A stretch of DNA of 64,000 nucleotides from JBFELU01 sp041572755 (GTDB lineage: Bacteria; Actinomycetota; Acidimicrobiia; Spongiisociales; UBA11373): the NCBI GenBank assembly GCA_041572755.1, contig JBFFRY010000007.1:1-64000 (forward strand), given 5' to 3'. Both the position numbers and the translations under genes were made by a program. The notes beneath the pieces were generated by a model, which was given only the letters and a program-made list of their open reading frames with translations, had not been told where the DNA came from and searched no databases. This document shows, piece after piece, positions 49,954 through 58,247 of this stretch; positions within the stretch are counted from its first letter, which is position 1, and every line of letters begins with the position of its first letter.

Positions 49954-52506
49954 TTGGGAGGGGATATCACCACGATCACCGTGAACGGCTCGGCCCGCGA
50001 GGTCGGGAATCACCACCCTCACCTCCTCGCCGCCCTGCGCGAGGAACTGGGTGTCCTGTCGCCGAAGGACGGGTGCTCGCCGTCGGGGCAGTGCGGGGCT
50101 TGCACCGTCCTGCTCGACGGCAAGGCCACCGTGAGCTGCCAGGTCTCCCTGGAGAAGGCGGAGGGGAAGTCGGTCACCACGCTCGAAGGGATCGATGCCG
50201 AAGAACGGCGGCGCTACGCCGAGGCGTTTGCGGCGCATGGAGCGCTCCAGTGCGGCTACTGCATCCCCGGGATCGTGGTGCGGGCCAAGGCGCTGATCGA
50301 TGCCAAGGGCACAACGTTGAATCGCCAAACCATCGAGGGCCGGCTCGGGGCCCACCTGTGCCGCTGCACCGGGTATGTGCGGATCGTGGACGCCATCGAG
50401 GATCTGGCGCAGGGCAAGAGCCCCACACCCGAAACGGTCGGTGGCGTCGGGTCCTCGGGGGTCCGCTACCAGGCCGCCGATCTCGTGCTCGGCGACAAGC
50501 CCTACGTCGACGATCTGCGCCTCCCCGACCTGCTCCACGGTGCCGTGCGGCTCGCCGATCACGCCCGGGCCGACGTGCTCTCCATCGACACCTCGGCGGC
50601 CGAAGCCGTTCCCGGCGTAATCCGCGTCCTGACCGCCGCCGACGTTCCCGGGGAGCTGCGGGTCGGGATCATCGAACGGGACTGGCCGGTGTTCATACCC
50701 GAAGGCGGCCGGACGTCCTACCTGGGGGACGTGCTGGCCTTCGTCGTCGCAGGAGACCGCCAGACCGCCCGTCGGGCGGCCGAGCTGGTCGAGATCGCCT
50801 ACCGCCCGCTGCCGCCGATCACCGACGCCGCGGCGGCTCTCGACGCCGAGGATGCGGTGTGGGGCCTAGAAGGCAACGTGCTGTCCCGCTCCGGATACCG
50901 CCGGGGTGACGTCGATGCCGCACTCGAAGCCAGCGCCCACACCGTCCACGAGGTCTTCGAGACCCAGCGGGTCGAGCACGCCTTCTTGGAGCCGGAGTCC
51001 ACGGTCGTCGCTCCCCGCGACGACGGGATGCTCCACGTGTGGTCGGGGGGCCAGGGGGTGTGGGACGACCGCAACCAGATCGCCTCGGTGCTCGGGGTCG
51101 AACCCGACCGCGTCGTCGTCGAGCTCGTCTCCAACGGCGGCGCTTTCGGCGGCAAGGAGGACATGTCCAATCAGGCGCAGACCGCCCTGGCGGCCTGGGT
51201 GCTGGGGCGGCCGGTCAAGTGCACCCTGTCGCGGGAAGAGTCGTTCCTGATGCACGCCAAACGGCACCCCATCCGGCTCGAATACTGGGCCGGCTGCGAC
51301 GCCGAGGGGCGGCTCACCGCGCTGCGGGCCCGCATGGTGGGGGACTCCGGCCCCTACGCCTCGGTCGGTGCAAAGGTCCTCGAGCGGGCGGCGGGTCACG
51401 CCACCGGCCCCTACGCCGTCCCCAACGTGGACGTCGAAGCGGTGGCGGCCCGCACCAACAATCCGGTGTGCGGGGCGTTCCGCGGCTTCGGTGCCAACCA
51501 AGCGCACTTCGCCGTCGACGGGGTGCTGGACCGTCTCGCCGAGCGTGTCGGAATCTCGGGCTGGGAGATCCGCGCCCGCAACGTGGTGGAACCCGGCATG
51601 GAGTGGGGTCCCGGTCAGGTCATGGACGAAGGAGCCCGGGGGGCGCGAGCCTGTCTCGACGCCGTCAAGGACGCCTACGACGAGGCGGTGGCGGCCGGCA
51701 AGGCCGTGGGCGTCGGCCTGGGGCTGAAGAACTCAGGGCTCGGCAACGGCGCCGTCGAGATCGCCCGGGCCGTCGTCCACTTCCGGGACGACGGCATCGT
51801 CGAGGTTCGCCACTGCTGGACCGAGATGGGCCAAGGGATCCACACCGTGGCCCAGCAGGTCGCCGTCGAGGAGCTGGGGGTGGCCCCGGAGCGCGTCGAG
51901 GTGATCGTCGACACGACCCGGGAGCTCGGTGCCGGACAGACCACCGGGAGCCGGGGAACACTCATGGGCGCCGGTGCCGTTGCGGATGCCTGTCGGGTCG
52001 CCAGGGAGGCCGGGTGCCAAACCGGTGTCGACTACGTCGGGGAGTACCGCATCGACTGGACCAACAACATCGACGAGGGCGTGCCCAACCCGGTGATCCA
52101 CTCCGCCTTCGGCTACGCCGCCCAGGTGGTCGTGGCCGACACCGAGACCGGTGAGGTGGAGAAGGTGTTGGCCGCCCACGACGTCGGCCGGGCCGTCAAC
52201 CCCACGCTGTGCCGCAGCCAGATCGAAGGCTCGGTGCACATGGGGCTCGGTTATGCCCTCACCGAGGACTTCCCGGCGGACGCCGAGGGGCGTCCCACCA
52301 CCATGACCCTCCGCAGCCTGGGGATCATTCGCGCCAAGGACGTCCCGGAGATCGAGGTGATGCTGGTGGAGGTGCCCCAGCCCAAGGCCCCGTACGGCGT
52401 GAAGGGGGTCGGTGAGATCGGCCTGGTGCCCACCGCCGGGGCGGTGGCCGCGGCGCTGCATGCCGCCGATGGGGTGTGGCGCACCCGGCTGCCCATGAAG
52501 GCATGA
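49954..52506 (+). CDS. Fused molybdenum hydroxylase, selenium-dependent xanthine dehydrogenase-like
   Basis: 850 residues. The first 165 residues hold two [2Fe-2S] sites: CSPSGQCGACTVLLDGKATV (plus a later Cys) and CGYCIPG with CRCTGY. The rest is the molybdopterin-binding subunit: VSNGGAFGGKEDMSNQAQTA, NPVCGAFRGFGANQAHFAVD, WTEMGQGIHTVAQQVAVEEL, GQTTGSRGTLMGAG and PYGVKGVGEIGLVPTAGA with the catalytic Glu. Small-large fusion without an FAD subunit, the length near 850 and the end RTRLPMK match the Se-dependent XDH group. The start is unclear: TTG 49954 lies 8 nt after TATGCT, GTG 49981 is alternative. The substrate may be a purine or other heterocycle. Confidence 0.78.
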   Translation: MGGDITTITVNGSAREVGNHHPHLLAALREELGVLSPKDGCSPSGQCGACTVLLDGKATVSCQVSLEKAEGKSVTTLEGIDAEERRRYAEAFAAHGALQCGYCIPGIVVRAKALIDAKGTTLNRQTIEGRLGAHLCRCTGYVRIVDAIEDLAQGKSPTPETVGGVGSSGVRYQAADLVLGDKPYVDDLRLPDLLHGAVRLADHARADVLSIDTSAAEAVPGVIRVLTAADVPGELRVGIIERDWPVFIPEGGRTSYLGDVLAFVVAGDRQTARRAAELVEIAYRPLPPITDAAAALDAEDAVWGLEGNVLSRSGYRRGDVDAALEASAHTVHEVFETQRVEHAFLEPESTVVAPRDDGMLHVWSGGQGVWDDRNQIASVLGVEPDRVVVELVSNGGAFGGKEDMSNQAQTALAAWVLGRPVKCTLSREESFLMHAKRHPIRLEYWAGCDAEGRLTALRARMVGDSGPYASVGAKVLERAAGHATGPYAVPNVDVEAVAARTNNPVCGAFRGFGANQAHFAVDGVLDRLAERVGISGWEIRARNVVEPGMEWGPGQVMDEGARGARACLDAVKDAYDEAVAAGKAVGVGLGLKNSGLGNGAVEIARAVVHFRDDGIVEVRHCWTEMGQGIHTVAQQVAVEELGVAPERVEVIVDTTRELGAGQTTGSRGTLMGAGAVADACRVAREAGCQTGVDYVGEYRIDWTNNIDEGVPNPVIHSAFGYAAQVVVADTETGEVEKVLAAHDVGRAVNPTLCRSQIEGSVHMGLGYALTEDFPADAEGRPTTMTLRSLGIIRAKDVPEIEVMLVEVPQPKAPYGVKGVGEIGLVPTAGAVAAALHAADGVWRTRLPMKA

Positions 52507-52565
52507 TCGGGGGCCGGTCGCTCCCTGCATAGACTCGCGGCCTCGGGTGCAGGAAGAGAGGCGGC

Positions 52566-53438
52566 ATGACCGTGTCCCAGTGCATCTTGCGATCCCGCGA
52601 GACCGAGGTGGTCATCGGCCCCGATCGACCTTTCGTGATCGTTGGGGAGCGGATCAATCCCACCAACCGCAGGGCCCTCACCGAGGCACTGATCGCCGGC
52701 GACATGAGCGTCGTGCAGCACGATGCCAGAGCTCAGGTCGAAGCCGGTGCCCGGGTGGTCGACGTCAACGTCGGAACTGCACTCGGCAATGAGCCGGAGA
52801 TCATGCCGGTGGCCGTCGCCGCCGTCCTCGACGTTGTGGATGCACCGCTGGCGATCGACTCCGCCGATCCGCAGGCCGTGGAGGCAGGCCTGGCGGCCTA
52901 TCGGGAGATCTGCGGCCCCGACGCCAAGGCGCTCATCAACTCCACCACCGCCGAGGCCGCCCAGCTGGATGCGATCCTGCCGTTGGCGGCGGAATACCAA
53001 GCGGCGGTGATCGGCCTCACCAACGACGAGCGGGGTATCCCCGCAACGGTGGAGGAGCGTTTCCAGCTGGCCGCAATGATCGCCGATCGGGCGGTGGCGG
53101 CCGGGATTCGACGCGACGACGTGGTCATCGACGGCCTCACCCTCACGGTGGGTGCCGATCAAGCGGCGTCCGTGGTCACGATGACCGCCACCGAGCGGAT
53201 CTCCCGGGAGCTCGGTCTCACGACCATCTCGGGTGCCAGCAACGTGTCGTTCGGGCTTCCGGGGCGCCGTGAGCTCAACAACGTCTTCCTGGCGATGATG
53301 GTTTCCAGAGGGCTCAACGCGGCGATCACCAACCCGCTGCACCCCGAGATCGTCACCACCGTGCTGGCCGCCGACCTGTTCATGGAGCGGGACCCCCACG
53401 CCAGGTCGTGGATCACCGCTCACCGGGCCGAACCGTGA
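52566..53438 (+). CDS. Methyltetrahydrofolate:corrinoid protein methyltransferase (AcsE/MtgA-like)
   Basis: 290 residues of the pterin-binding TIM barrel family. VIGERINPTNRRALTEALIA is the pterin-binding strand; ARVVDVNVGT, LAIDSADPQAVEAGL, ALINSTTAEA, VIGLTNDERGIPATVEER and VVIDGLTLTVG are also conserved. It moves methyl groups between methyl-THF and a corrinoid protein; the direction depends on the pathway (AcsE in acetogenesis, MtgA in betaine demethylation). ATG at 52566 follows GAGAGGCGGC. The corrinoid activator gene overlaps its end (GTGA). No corrinoid protein gene is in the window. Confidence 0.85.
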   Translation: MTVSQCILRSRETEVVIGPDRPFVIVGERINPTNRRALTEALIAGDMSVVQHDARAQVEAGARVVDVNVGTALGNEPEIMPVAVAAVLDVVDAPLAIDSADPQAVEAGLAAYREICGPDAKALINSTTAEAAQLDAILPLAAEYQAAVIGLTNDERGIPATVEERFQLAAMIADRAVAAGIRRDDVVIDGLTLTVGADQAASVVTMTATERISRELGLTTISGASNVSFGLPGRRELNNVFLAMMVSRGLNAAITNPLHPEIVTTVLAADLFMERDPHARSWITAHRAEP

Positions 53439-55402
53439 CCGGGGGCCACACCGTGGTCTTCCAGCCCTCCGGATCCCGGGGGGAGATTCCAGACGGGATC
53501 CATCTCCGCGCTGCCGCTCGCAGCCTCGGGGTCGAGATCGAGAGTGTGTGCGCCGAGATCGCCACCTGCGGCAAGTGCCTGGTGCTGGTCGAGGACGGCA
53601 CCCGAGGGGGGGTCGCCTCGGCACCGGAGCACCTCACCGCGATGGGCCGTGCGGAGCGGGACTTCATCGAGAGACGGGCGGCGACGTGGGAGCGCATGGG
53701 CTACGACGCCGCCCGGCTGCGCTTGTCGTGCCAGGCGAAGGTGGCCGGGGACGTGGTGGTGTACGTTCCCGAACGGAGCCGGGGCGACCGCCAGATCGTG
53801 CGCAAGGCACCGACCGACCTTCCCATCGAGGTGCGTCCCACGGTGCGTTGGTACTACCTGGAGCTCGAGCCCCCCTCGCTGGAGGATCCCCTCGGTGACT
53901 CCGAACGGGTGGCGGACGGCCTCGCCGAAGCCGCGGCACGAGTCGGGATGTCCGATGAACGGGCGGTACCCGGTGAGGTTACGTTCGCGTTCGCCGTGTT
54001 GCGACGGATGGCCGCAACCCTGCGGGAAGGTGACTGGAAGGTGAGCGTGGCGGTCCGCAACGGTCGGGAGGTCATCGACATTCGGCCCGGCTACCACGAC
54101 GAGGCCTACGGGGCCGCGGTCGACCTGGGCTCGACTGCCGTCGCGCTGTACCTGTGCGATCTCGAGTCCGGGGAGGTGGTGGCCGCCGAGTCGATGATGA
54201 ATCCGCAAACCGTCTTCGGCGATGACGTGATGACCCGCATCACTCATCAGATCAGCGACCCGGACGGTGTGGAGGCGTTGCGGACCGGTGCCGTCGATGC
54301 GGTCAACGCCTTGTTGGGGCGGGCCCTCGGCGACCGCGACGCCGCCGACGTGCTCGATGTGGTGGTCGCCGGCAACACCACCATGCACCACCTCCTGCTG
54401 GGGTTGACCACGCGGTATCTGGGAACGGCGCCGTTCGTGCCGACGGTGCAGCGGGCTCTCGATCTCCCGGCCGACGCCGTCGGCTTCGGCATCAACCGGG
54501 CGGCCGACGTCCATCTGCTGCCGATCGCCGCCGGCTTCGTCGGGGCCGACACCACGGCCGTGCTGCTCGCCGAAGAGCCCCACCACCGGGACGAGAAGCG
54601 TCTCATCATCGACGTCGGCACCAACGCCGAGCTGGTGCTCGGCAACCGGGACGGCCTGATCTGCACCTCGACTCCCACCGGTCCGGCGTTCGAGGGCGCC
54701 CACATCGAGTACGGGATGCGAGCGGCCCCCGGCGCCATCGAGCAGGTCACGATCGACCCGGCGACGCTCGAGCCGACCTACTGGGTGATCCCCGAACCCG
54801 GGGAGGAACCGGGCCTCGCCAAGGGCATCTGCGGGTCGGCGATCATCGGTGGGGTCGCCGAGATGTTCCGGGCGGGGATCATCGATTCTCACGGCCGGTT
54901 CGTCGAGGGAACCCGTTCACCGCGGGTTCGGCGCGGCGATCTCGGCTGGGAGTACGTGCTGGCCCTCGAGGAGGAGACCTCGATCGGGCGGGACATCCCC
55001 ATCACGATCCAGGATGTGCGCCAGGTCCAGCTCGCCAAGGCTGCTCTGTATGCCGCCGCCCGGGTCCTGCTGAGGGAAGCCGGGCTCGAGAGACCCGACG
55101 AGATCGTCTTGGCAGGCGCATTCGGCGCCCGGATCGACCCCACCCAAGCCCTGCTGCTGGGGATGATCCCCGACTGCCCCGTTGCGACGATACGTGCGGT
55201 GGGGAACGCCGCCGGGGACGGGGCCCGGATCGCCCTGCTCAATCGGCACCGGCGGGGGGAAGCCGCCGAGGTGGTGAGCCGGCTCCAGCGGGTCGAGCTG
55301 CCGGTCGATCCCGAGTTTCAACAGGAGTTCCTGGCGGCGCTCGAACTGCCCCACGCCTCACACCGCTTCACCAGCGTGGCCGGGATGCTCCCCGAGGGTT
55401 AG
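53435..55402 (+). CDS. Reductive activator of corrinoid proteins (RACo-like, DUF4445 ASKHA protein)
   Basis: 655 residues. The N-terminal [2Fe-2S] ferredoxin domain has IESVCAEIATCGKCLVLVED and LSCQAKVAGDVVVYVPE (four Cys in C-x5-C-x2-C-xn-C order). A linker is followed by the ASKHA domain: GAAVDLGSTAVALYLCDLES, NPQTVFGDDVMTRITHQ, VVAGNTTMHHLLLGL, LIIDVGTNAELVL, CTSTPTGPAFEGAH, KGICGSAIIGGVAEMF, VLAGAFGARIDP. It uses ATP to reduce cob(II)alamin back to cob(I)alamin for the methyltransferase. GTG at 53435 overlaps the methyltransferase stop (GTGA). Its TAG overlaps the convergent fdhA stop. Confidence 0.9.
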   Translation: MTGGHTVVFQPSGSRGEIPDGIHLRAAARSLGVEIESVCAEIATCGKCLVLVEDGTRGGVASAPEHLTAMGRAERDFIERRAATWERMGYDAARLRLSCQAKVAGDVVVYVPERSRGDRQIVRKAPTDLPIEVRPTVRWYYLELEPPSLEDPLGDSERVADGLAEAAARVGMSDERAVPGEVTFAFAVLRRMAATLREGDWKVSVAVRNGREVIDIRPGYHDEAYGAAVDLGSTAVALYLCDLESGEVVAAESMMNPQTVFGDDVMTRITHQISDPDGVEALRTGAVDAVNALLGRALGDRDAADVLDVVVAGNTTMHHLLLGLTTRYLGTAPFVPTVQRALDLPADAVGFGINRAADVHLLPIAAGFVGADTTAVLLAEEPHHRDEKRLIIDVGTNAELVLGNRDGLICTSTPTGPAFEGAHIEYGMRAAPGAIEQVTIDPATLEPTYWVIPEPGEEPGLAKGICGSAIIGGVAEMFRAGIIDSHGRFVEGTRSPRVRRGDLGWEYVLALEEETSIGRDIPITIQDVRQVQLAKAALYAAARVLLREAGLERPDEIVLAGAFGARIDPTQALLLGMIPDCPVATIRAVGNAAGDGARIALLNRHRRGEAAEVVSRLQRVELPVDPEFQQEFLAALELPHASHRFTSVAGMLPEG

Positions 55403-57555
55403 TAGCGCCCCCGCTCCAGTTGGGTGCTCGAGTCGGCGAGGTCCCGATCACGAGCCGGGAAGACCTGCACGGCACACGCCTTGAACTCCGGGATGAGGGC
55501 CTCGGGGTCGAGGGCGTCGTTGGTGAGCAGATTGGCGGCCGCCTCGGCGAAGTGGAACGGGATGAACACCACCCCCACCGTCGACTTGGGGGTGACCCGG
55601 GCCCGGAGGACGACCTCTCCTCTCCGCGACGTGACCCGGACCGCCCGCCCGTCGCCGATGCCGTGGAGTTCGGCGTCGGCGGGGTGGATCTCGCAGGTCG
55701 CCTCGGGCCACAGCTCATCGAGCGCCGAGTTGCGGGTCATCGTGCCGCCGTGCCAGTGCTCGAGGACGCGTCCGGTGGTGAGCACGAAGGGGTACTCGTC
55801 GTCGGTTTGCTCCATCGCCGGGACGTAGTCGAGGGGAGTGAACTTGCCCCGGCCCGAGGGGAATTCCTCGTCGAACAGGAACGGGGTGCCCGGGTGAGTC
55901 TCGTCCCACACCGGGACTTGGAGCCCCTCCTTCGCGATGCGGCCGTAGGTGATGCCTCGATACTCGGGCACCACCGAGCCGAGTTCGGCCAGGATCTCGG
56001 AGGGCTCGGCGTACTCCCATCCGGCGGTCCGGGGACGGCCCAATCGGGCCTCGAGCCGGGCGGCCAGGTCGCACAGGATCTCCCAATCCGGTCGCGAATC
56101 GCCCACCGGGGGGTGAGCCGGCCGGACCCGCTGCACCCGGCGGTCGGTGTTCGTGAACGTGCCCGCCTTCTCGGCGAACGAGGTTGCCGGCAGGAAGACG
56201 TCGGCGAAGGCGCCCGACTCGTTGATGAAGAGGTCCTGGGCGACCAGGAACTCGAGCTGCTCCATGTGGTGGCGGGTCGCGTTGAGGTTCGGTTCGGTCA
56301 TCATCGGGTTCTCACCCATGATGTAGAGGGCGCGGACGCCGCCGGGGCCGGCCTCCGACAGGATCTCGGTGGTGGTGAGGCCCCGATCCCGGCTCAGGCC
56401 TCCCGGCTCAACCCCCCATGCCGTCTCCCAGCGCTCGGCATTGGCGGGGTCGTCGACCGCCATGTAGCCCGGGTAGTGGAACGGCATGGCGCCCATGTCG
56501 GAGGCCCCCTGCACGTTGTTCTGGCCTCGCAGCGGGTTGAGGCCGGTGCCCCGGCGCCCCACGTTGCCGGTGAGGAACGCCAGGTGGATGAGCGACAGGG
56601 CCGAGGCGGTGCCGTGGGACAGCTGGGAGATCCCCATGCCCCAGTAGACGGCGCCCCTCTCGGCCCCGGCGTAGAGCCGGGCGGCCCGGCGGATGTCGTC
56701 GGCGGGTACGCCGGAGACCGACTCGGCGAACTCCGGTGTGAAGGATGCCAGAGAAGCGATGTACTCCTCGTATCCCTCGGTTCGGGCCGCGACGAACTCG
56801 GTGTCGACGAGCTCCTCGTCGACGATCACGCGAGCCATGGCACCGAACACCGGCACGTTGGTGCCGGGCCGGAGCGGAAGCCACAATTCGGCGAGATCCA
56901 CCAGCTCGATGCGGCGGGGGTCGACGACGATCAGCTTGGCGCCGTTGTTGACCACGGCCGCCTTCATCTGCAAGCCGATGATCGGATGGTTCTCGGTGGT
57001 GTTCGAGCCGGTGACGATGAACACGTCGCTGTCGGCCACCTCGGCGGCGGTGTTGCTCATCGCCGATGAGCCCAGCGCCTGCTGCAGCGCCACCACCGAG
57101 CCGGCGTGACACAAGCGGGTGCAGTGGTCGACGTTGTTGGTGCGGAACAGGGCCCGCCACATCTTCTGGAGCAGATAGTTGTCCTCGTTGGTGGCCTTGG
57201 CGCAGCAGTAGCAGGCCATCGCGTCCGCACCGTCGCGGCGGTAGATCTCGACGAGGCGGTCGGCGGTGTAGTCGAGGGCTTCCTCCCAGGACACCTCCCG
57301 CCACTCGGCACGGTCGAAGGCTTGGGTCCGGGTGCCCGGCTTCTGGGGCGTTCGGCGGATCATGGGTGTGGTCACCCGGTTGGGGTGATAGACGAAGTCG
57401 TACCCGAAGCGGCCTTTGACGCAGAGATTCCCGGCGTTGACGACGGAATCGAACGGCGATGTGACCTTGTAGATGAAGTCGTCGCGGATCCCCAACTCGA
57501 GCTTGCAGCCGACGCCGCAGTAGGGACAGGTGGTGGTGACGGTGCGGTCGCTCAT
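55399..57555 (-). CDS. fdhA: Formate dehydrogenase, catalytic molybdopterin subunit
   Basis: 718 residues of the DMSO-reductase superfamily. CPYCGVGC (Cys10, 13, 17) and NLCVKGRFG (Cys45, Lys47) bind the [4Fe-4S] cluster. In DHCTRLCHAGSVVALQQALG Cys149-His150 take the active-site positions that in many formate dehydrogenases are Sec-His; here Cys is used. GMGISQLSHGTASALSLIHL, RGTGLNPLRGQNNVQGASDM and LTTGRVLEHWHGGTMT are the family signatures. ATG at 57553-57555 overlaps the stop of the ferredoxin-subunit gene. With that subunit and the NuoEF-like protein it should couple formate oxidation to NAD reduction, or run backwards. Confidence 0.93.
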   Translation of the reverse strand: MSDRTVTTTCPYCGVGCKLELGIRDDFIYKVTSPFDSVVNAGNLCVKGRFGYDFVYHPNRVTTPMIRRTPQKPGTRTQAFDRAEWREVSWEEALDYTADRLVEIYRRDGADAMACYCCAKATNEDNYLLQKMWRALFRTNNVDHCTRLCHAGSVVALQQALGSSAMSNTAAEVADSDVFIVTGSNTTENHPIIGLQMKAAVVNNGAKLIVVDPRRIELVDLAELWLPLRPGTNVPVFGAMARVIVDEELVDTEFVAARTEGYEEYIASLASFTPEFAESVSGVPADDIRRAARLYAGAERGAVYWGMGISQLSHGTASALSLIHLAFLTGNVGRRGTGLNPLRGQNNVQGASDMGAMPFHYPGYMAVDDPANAERWETAWGVEPGGLSRDRGLTTTEILSEAGPGGVRALYIMGENPMMTEPNLNATRHHMEQLEFLVAQDLFINESGAFADVFLPATSFAEKAGTFTNTDRRVQRVRPAHPPVGDSRPDWEILCDLAARLEARLGRPRTAGWEYAEPSEILAELGSVVPEYRGITYGRIAKEGLQVPVWDETHPGTPFLFDEEFPSGRGKFTPLDYVPAMEQTDDEYPFVLTTGRVLEHWHGGTMTRNSALDELWPEATCEIHPADAELHGIGDGRAVRVTSRRGEVVLRARVTPKSTVGVVFIPFHFAEAAANLLTNDALDPEALIPEFKACAVQVFPARDRDLADSSTQLERGRY

Positions 57556-58247
57556 CGCCGTCTCCGGCGGCGCCGAGTGAGGGTGGCGGCGGTGACCTCC
57601 TCCGGGGTCATGCCCCGGTCGAGCAGCCACTCGCGGCGCGGCTTGAGGGCCCCGGTGGGGCAGACACCCAGGCACTGCCCGCAGAAGACACAGGTGGTCT
57701 GTGGGATCGAGGCGTCGAAGAAGGTGCCGATCTGGGTGTCGTAGCCCCTCCCGGAGAAGTTGATGGCGAAGGTGTACTGGGCGTCGTCGGCACACACCTG
57801 CACGCACCGCCAGCACAGGACGCACTGCGAGTAGTCCCGCACGTACATCGGGTTGTCGTCGATCACCTCGGTGCGGCGGCGGCGGGCATCGGGGAAGCGG
57901 TCCGGGTCGGCCCCGTAGTCGGCGATCATCCGGGTGATCGAAGGGGCCTCCTCGAGGTCGACGGTGGAAGCCAGCATCTCGAGGAGGGTGCGCCGTGCTC
58001 GGTCGACCCGATCGGATCGAGTGGTCACCTCCATGTCCGGGGCCACTTCCACCACGCAGGACGGCTGGAGTCGCCCCATGCCCCCGACCTCGACGACACA
58101 CACCCGACAGATGGCATTCGCCGTCGTGGCCGGGTGCACACACACCGAGGGCACGTCGGATCCGGCCGCCCGGGTCGCCTCGAGGATGGTGGTGCCCGGC
58201 GCCACGCTGACCGGTGTGCCGTCGATGGTGAGGGTCACCTGCGTCAC
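57552..58247 (-). CDS. Iron-sulfur subunit of the NAD-linked formate dehydrogenase (NuoG/HoxU N-terminus-like)
   Basis: 231 residues. A [2Fe-2S] domain with Cys36, 47, 50 and 64 (SVCVHPATTANAICRVCVVE, and PSCVVE); then a linker and two [4Fe-4S] sites CVLCWRCVQVC and CVFCGQCLGVCP. Such subunits wire the NuoF-type flavin to FdhA. The GTG at 58245-58247 overlaps the NuoEF stop (GTGA) and has GAGGAG five bases upstream. A run of Arg residues ends the protein. It overlaps fdhA (ATGA), so the three genes form one coupled operon. Confidence 0.88.
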   Translation of the reverse strand: MTQVTLTIDGTPVSVAPGTTILEATRAAGSDVPSVCVHPATTANAICRVCVVEVGGMGRLQPSCVVEVAPDMEVTTRSDRVDRARRTLLEMLASTVDLEEAPSITRMIADYGADPDRFPDARRRRTEVIDDNPMYVRDYSQCVLCWRCVQVCADDAQYTFAINFSGRGYDTQIGTFFDASIPQTTCVFCGQCLGVCPTGALKPRREWLLDRGMTPEEVTAATLTRRRRRRR

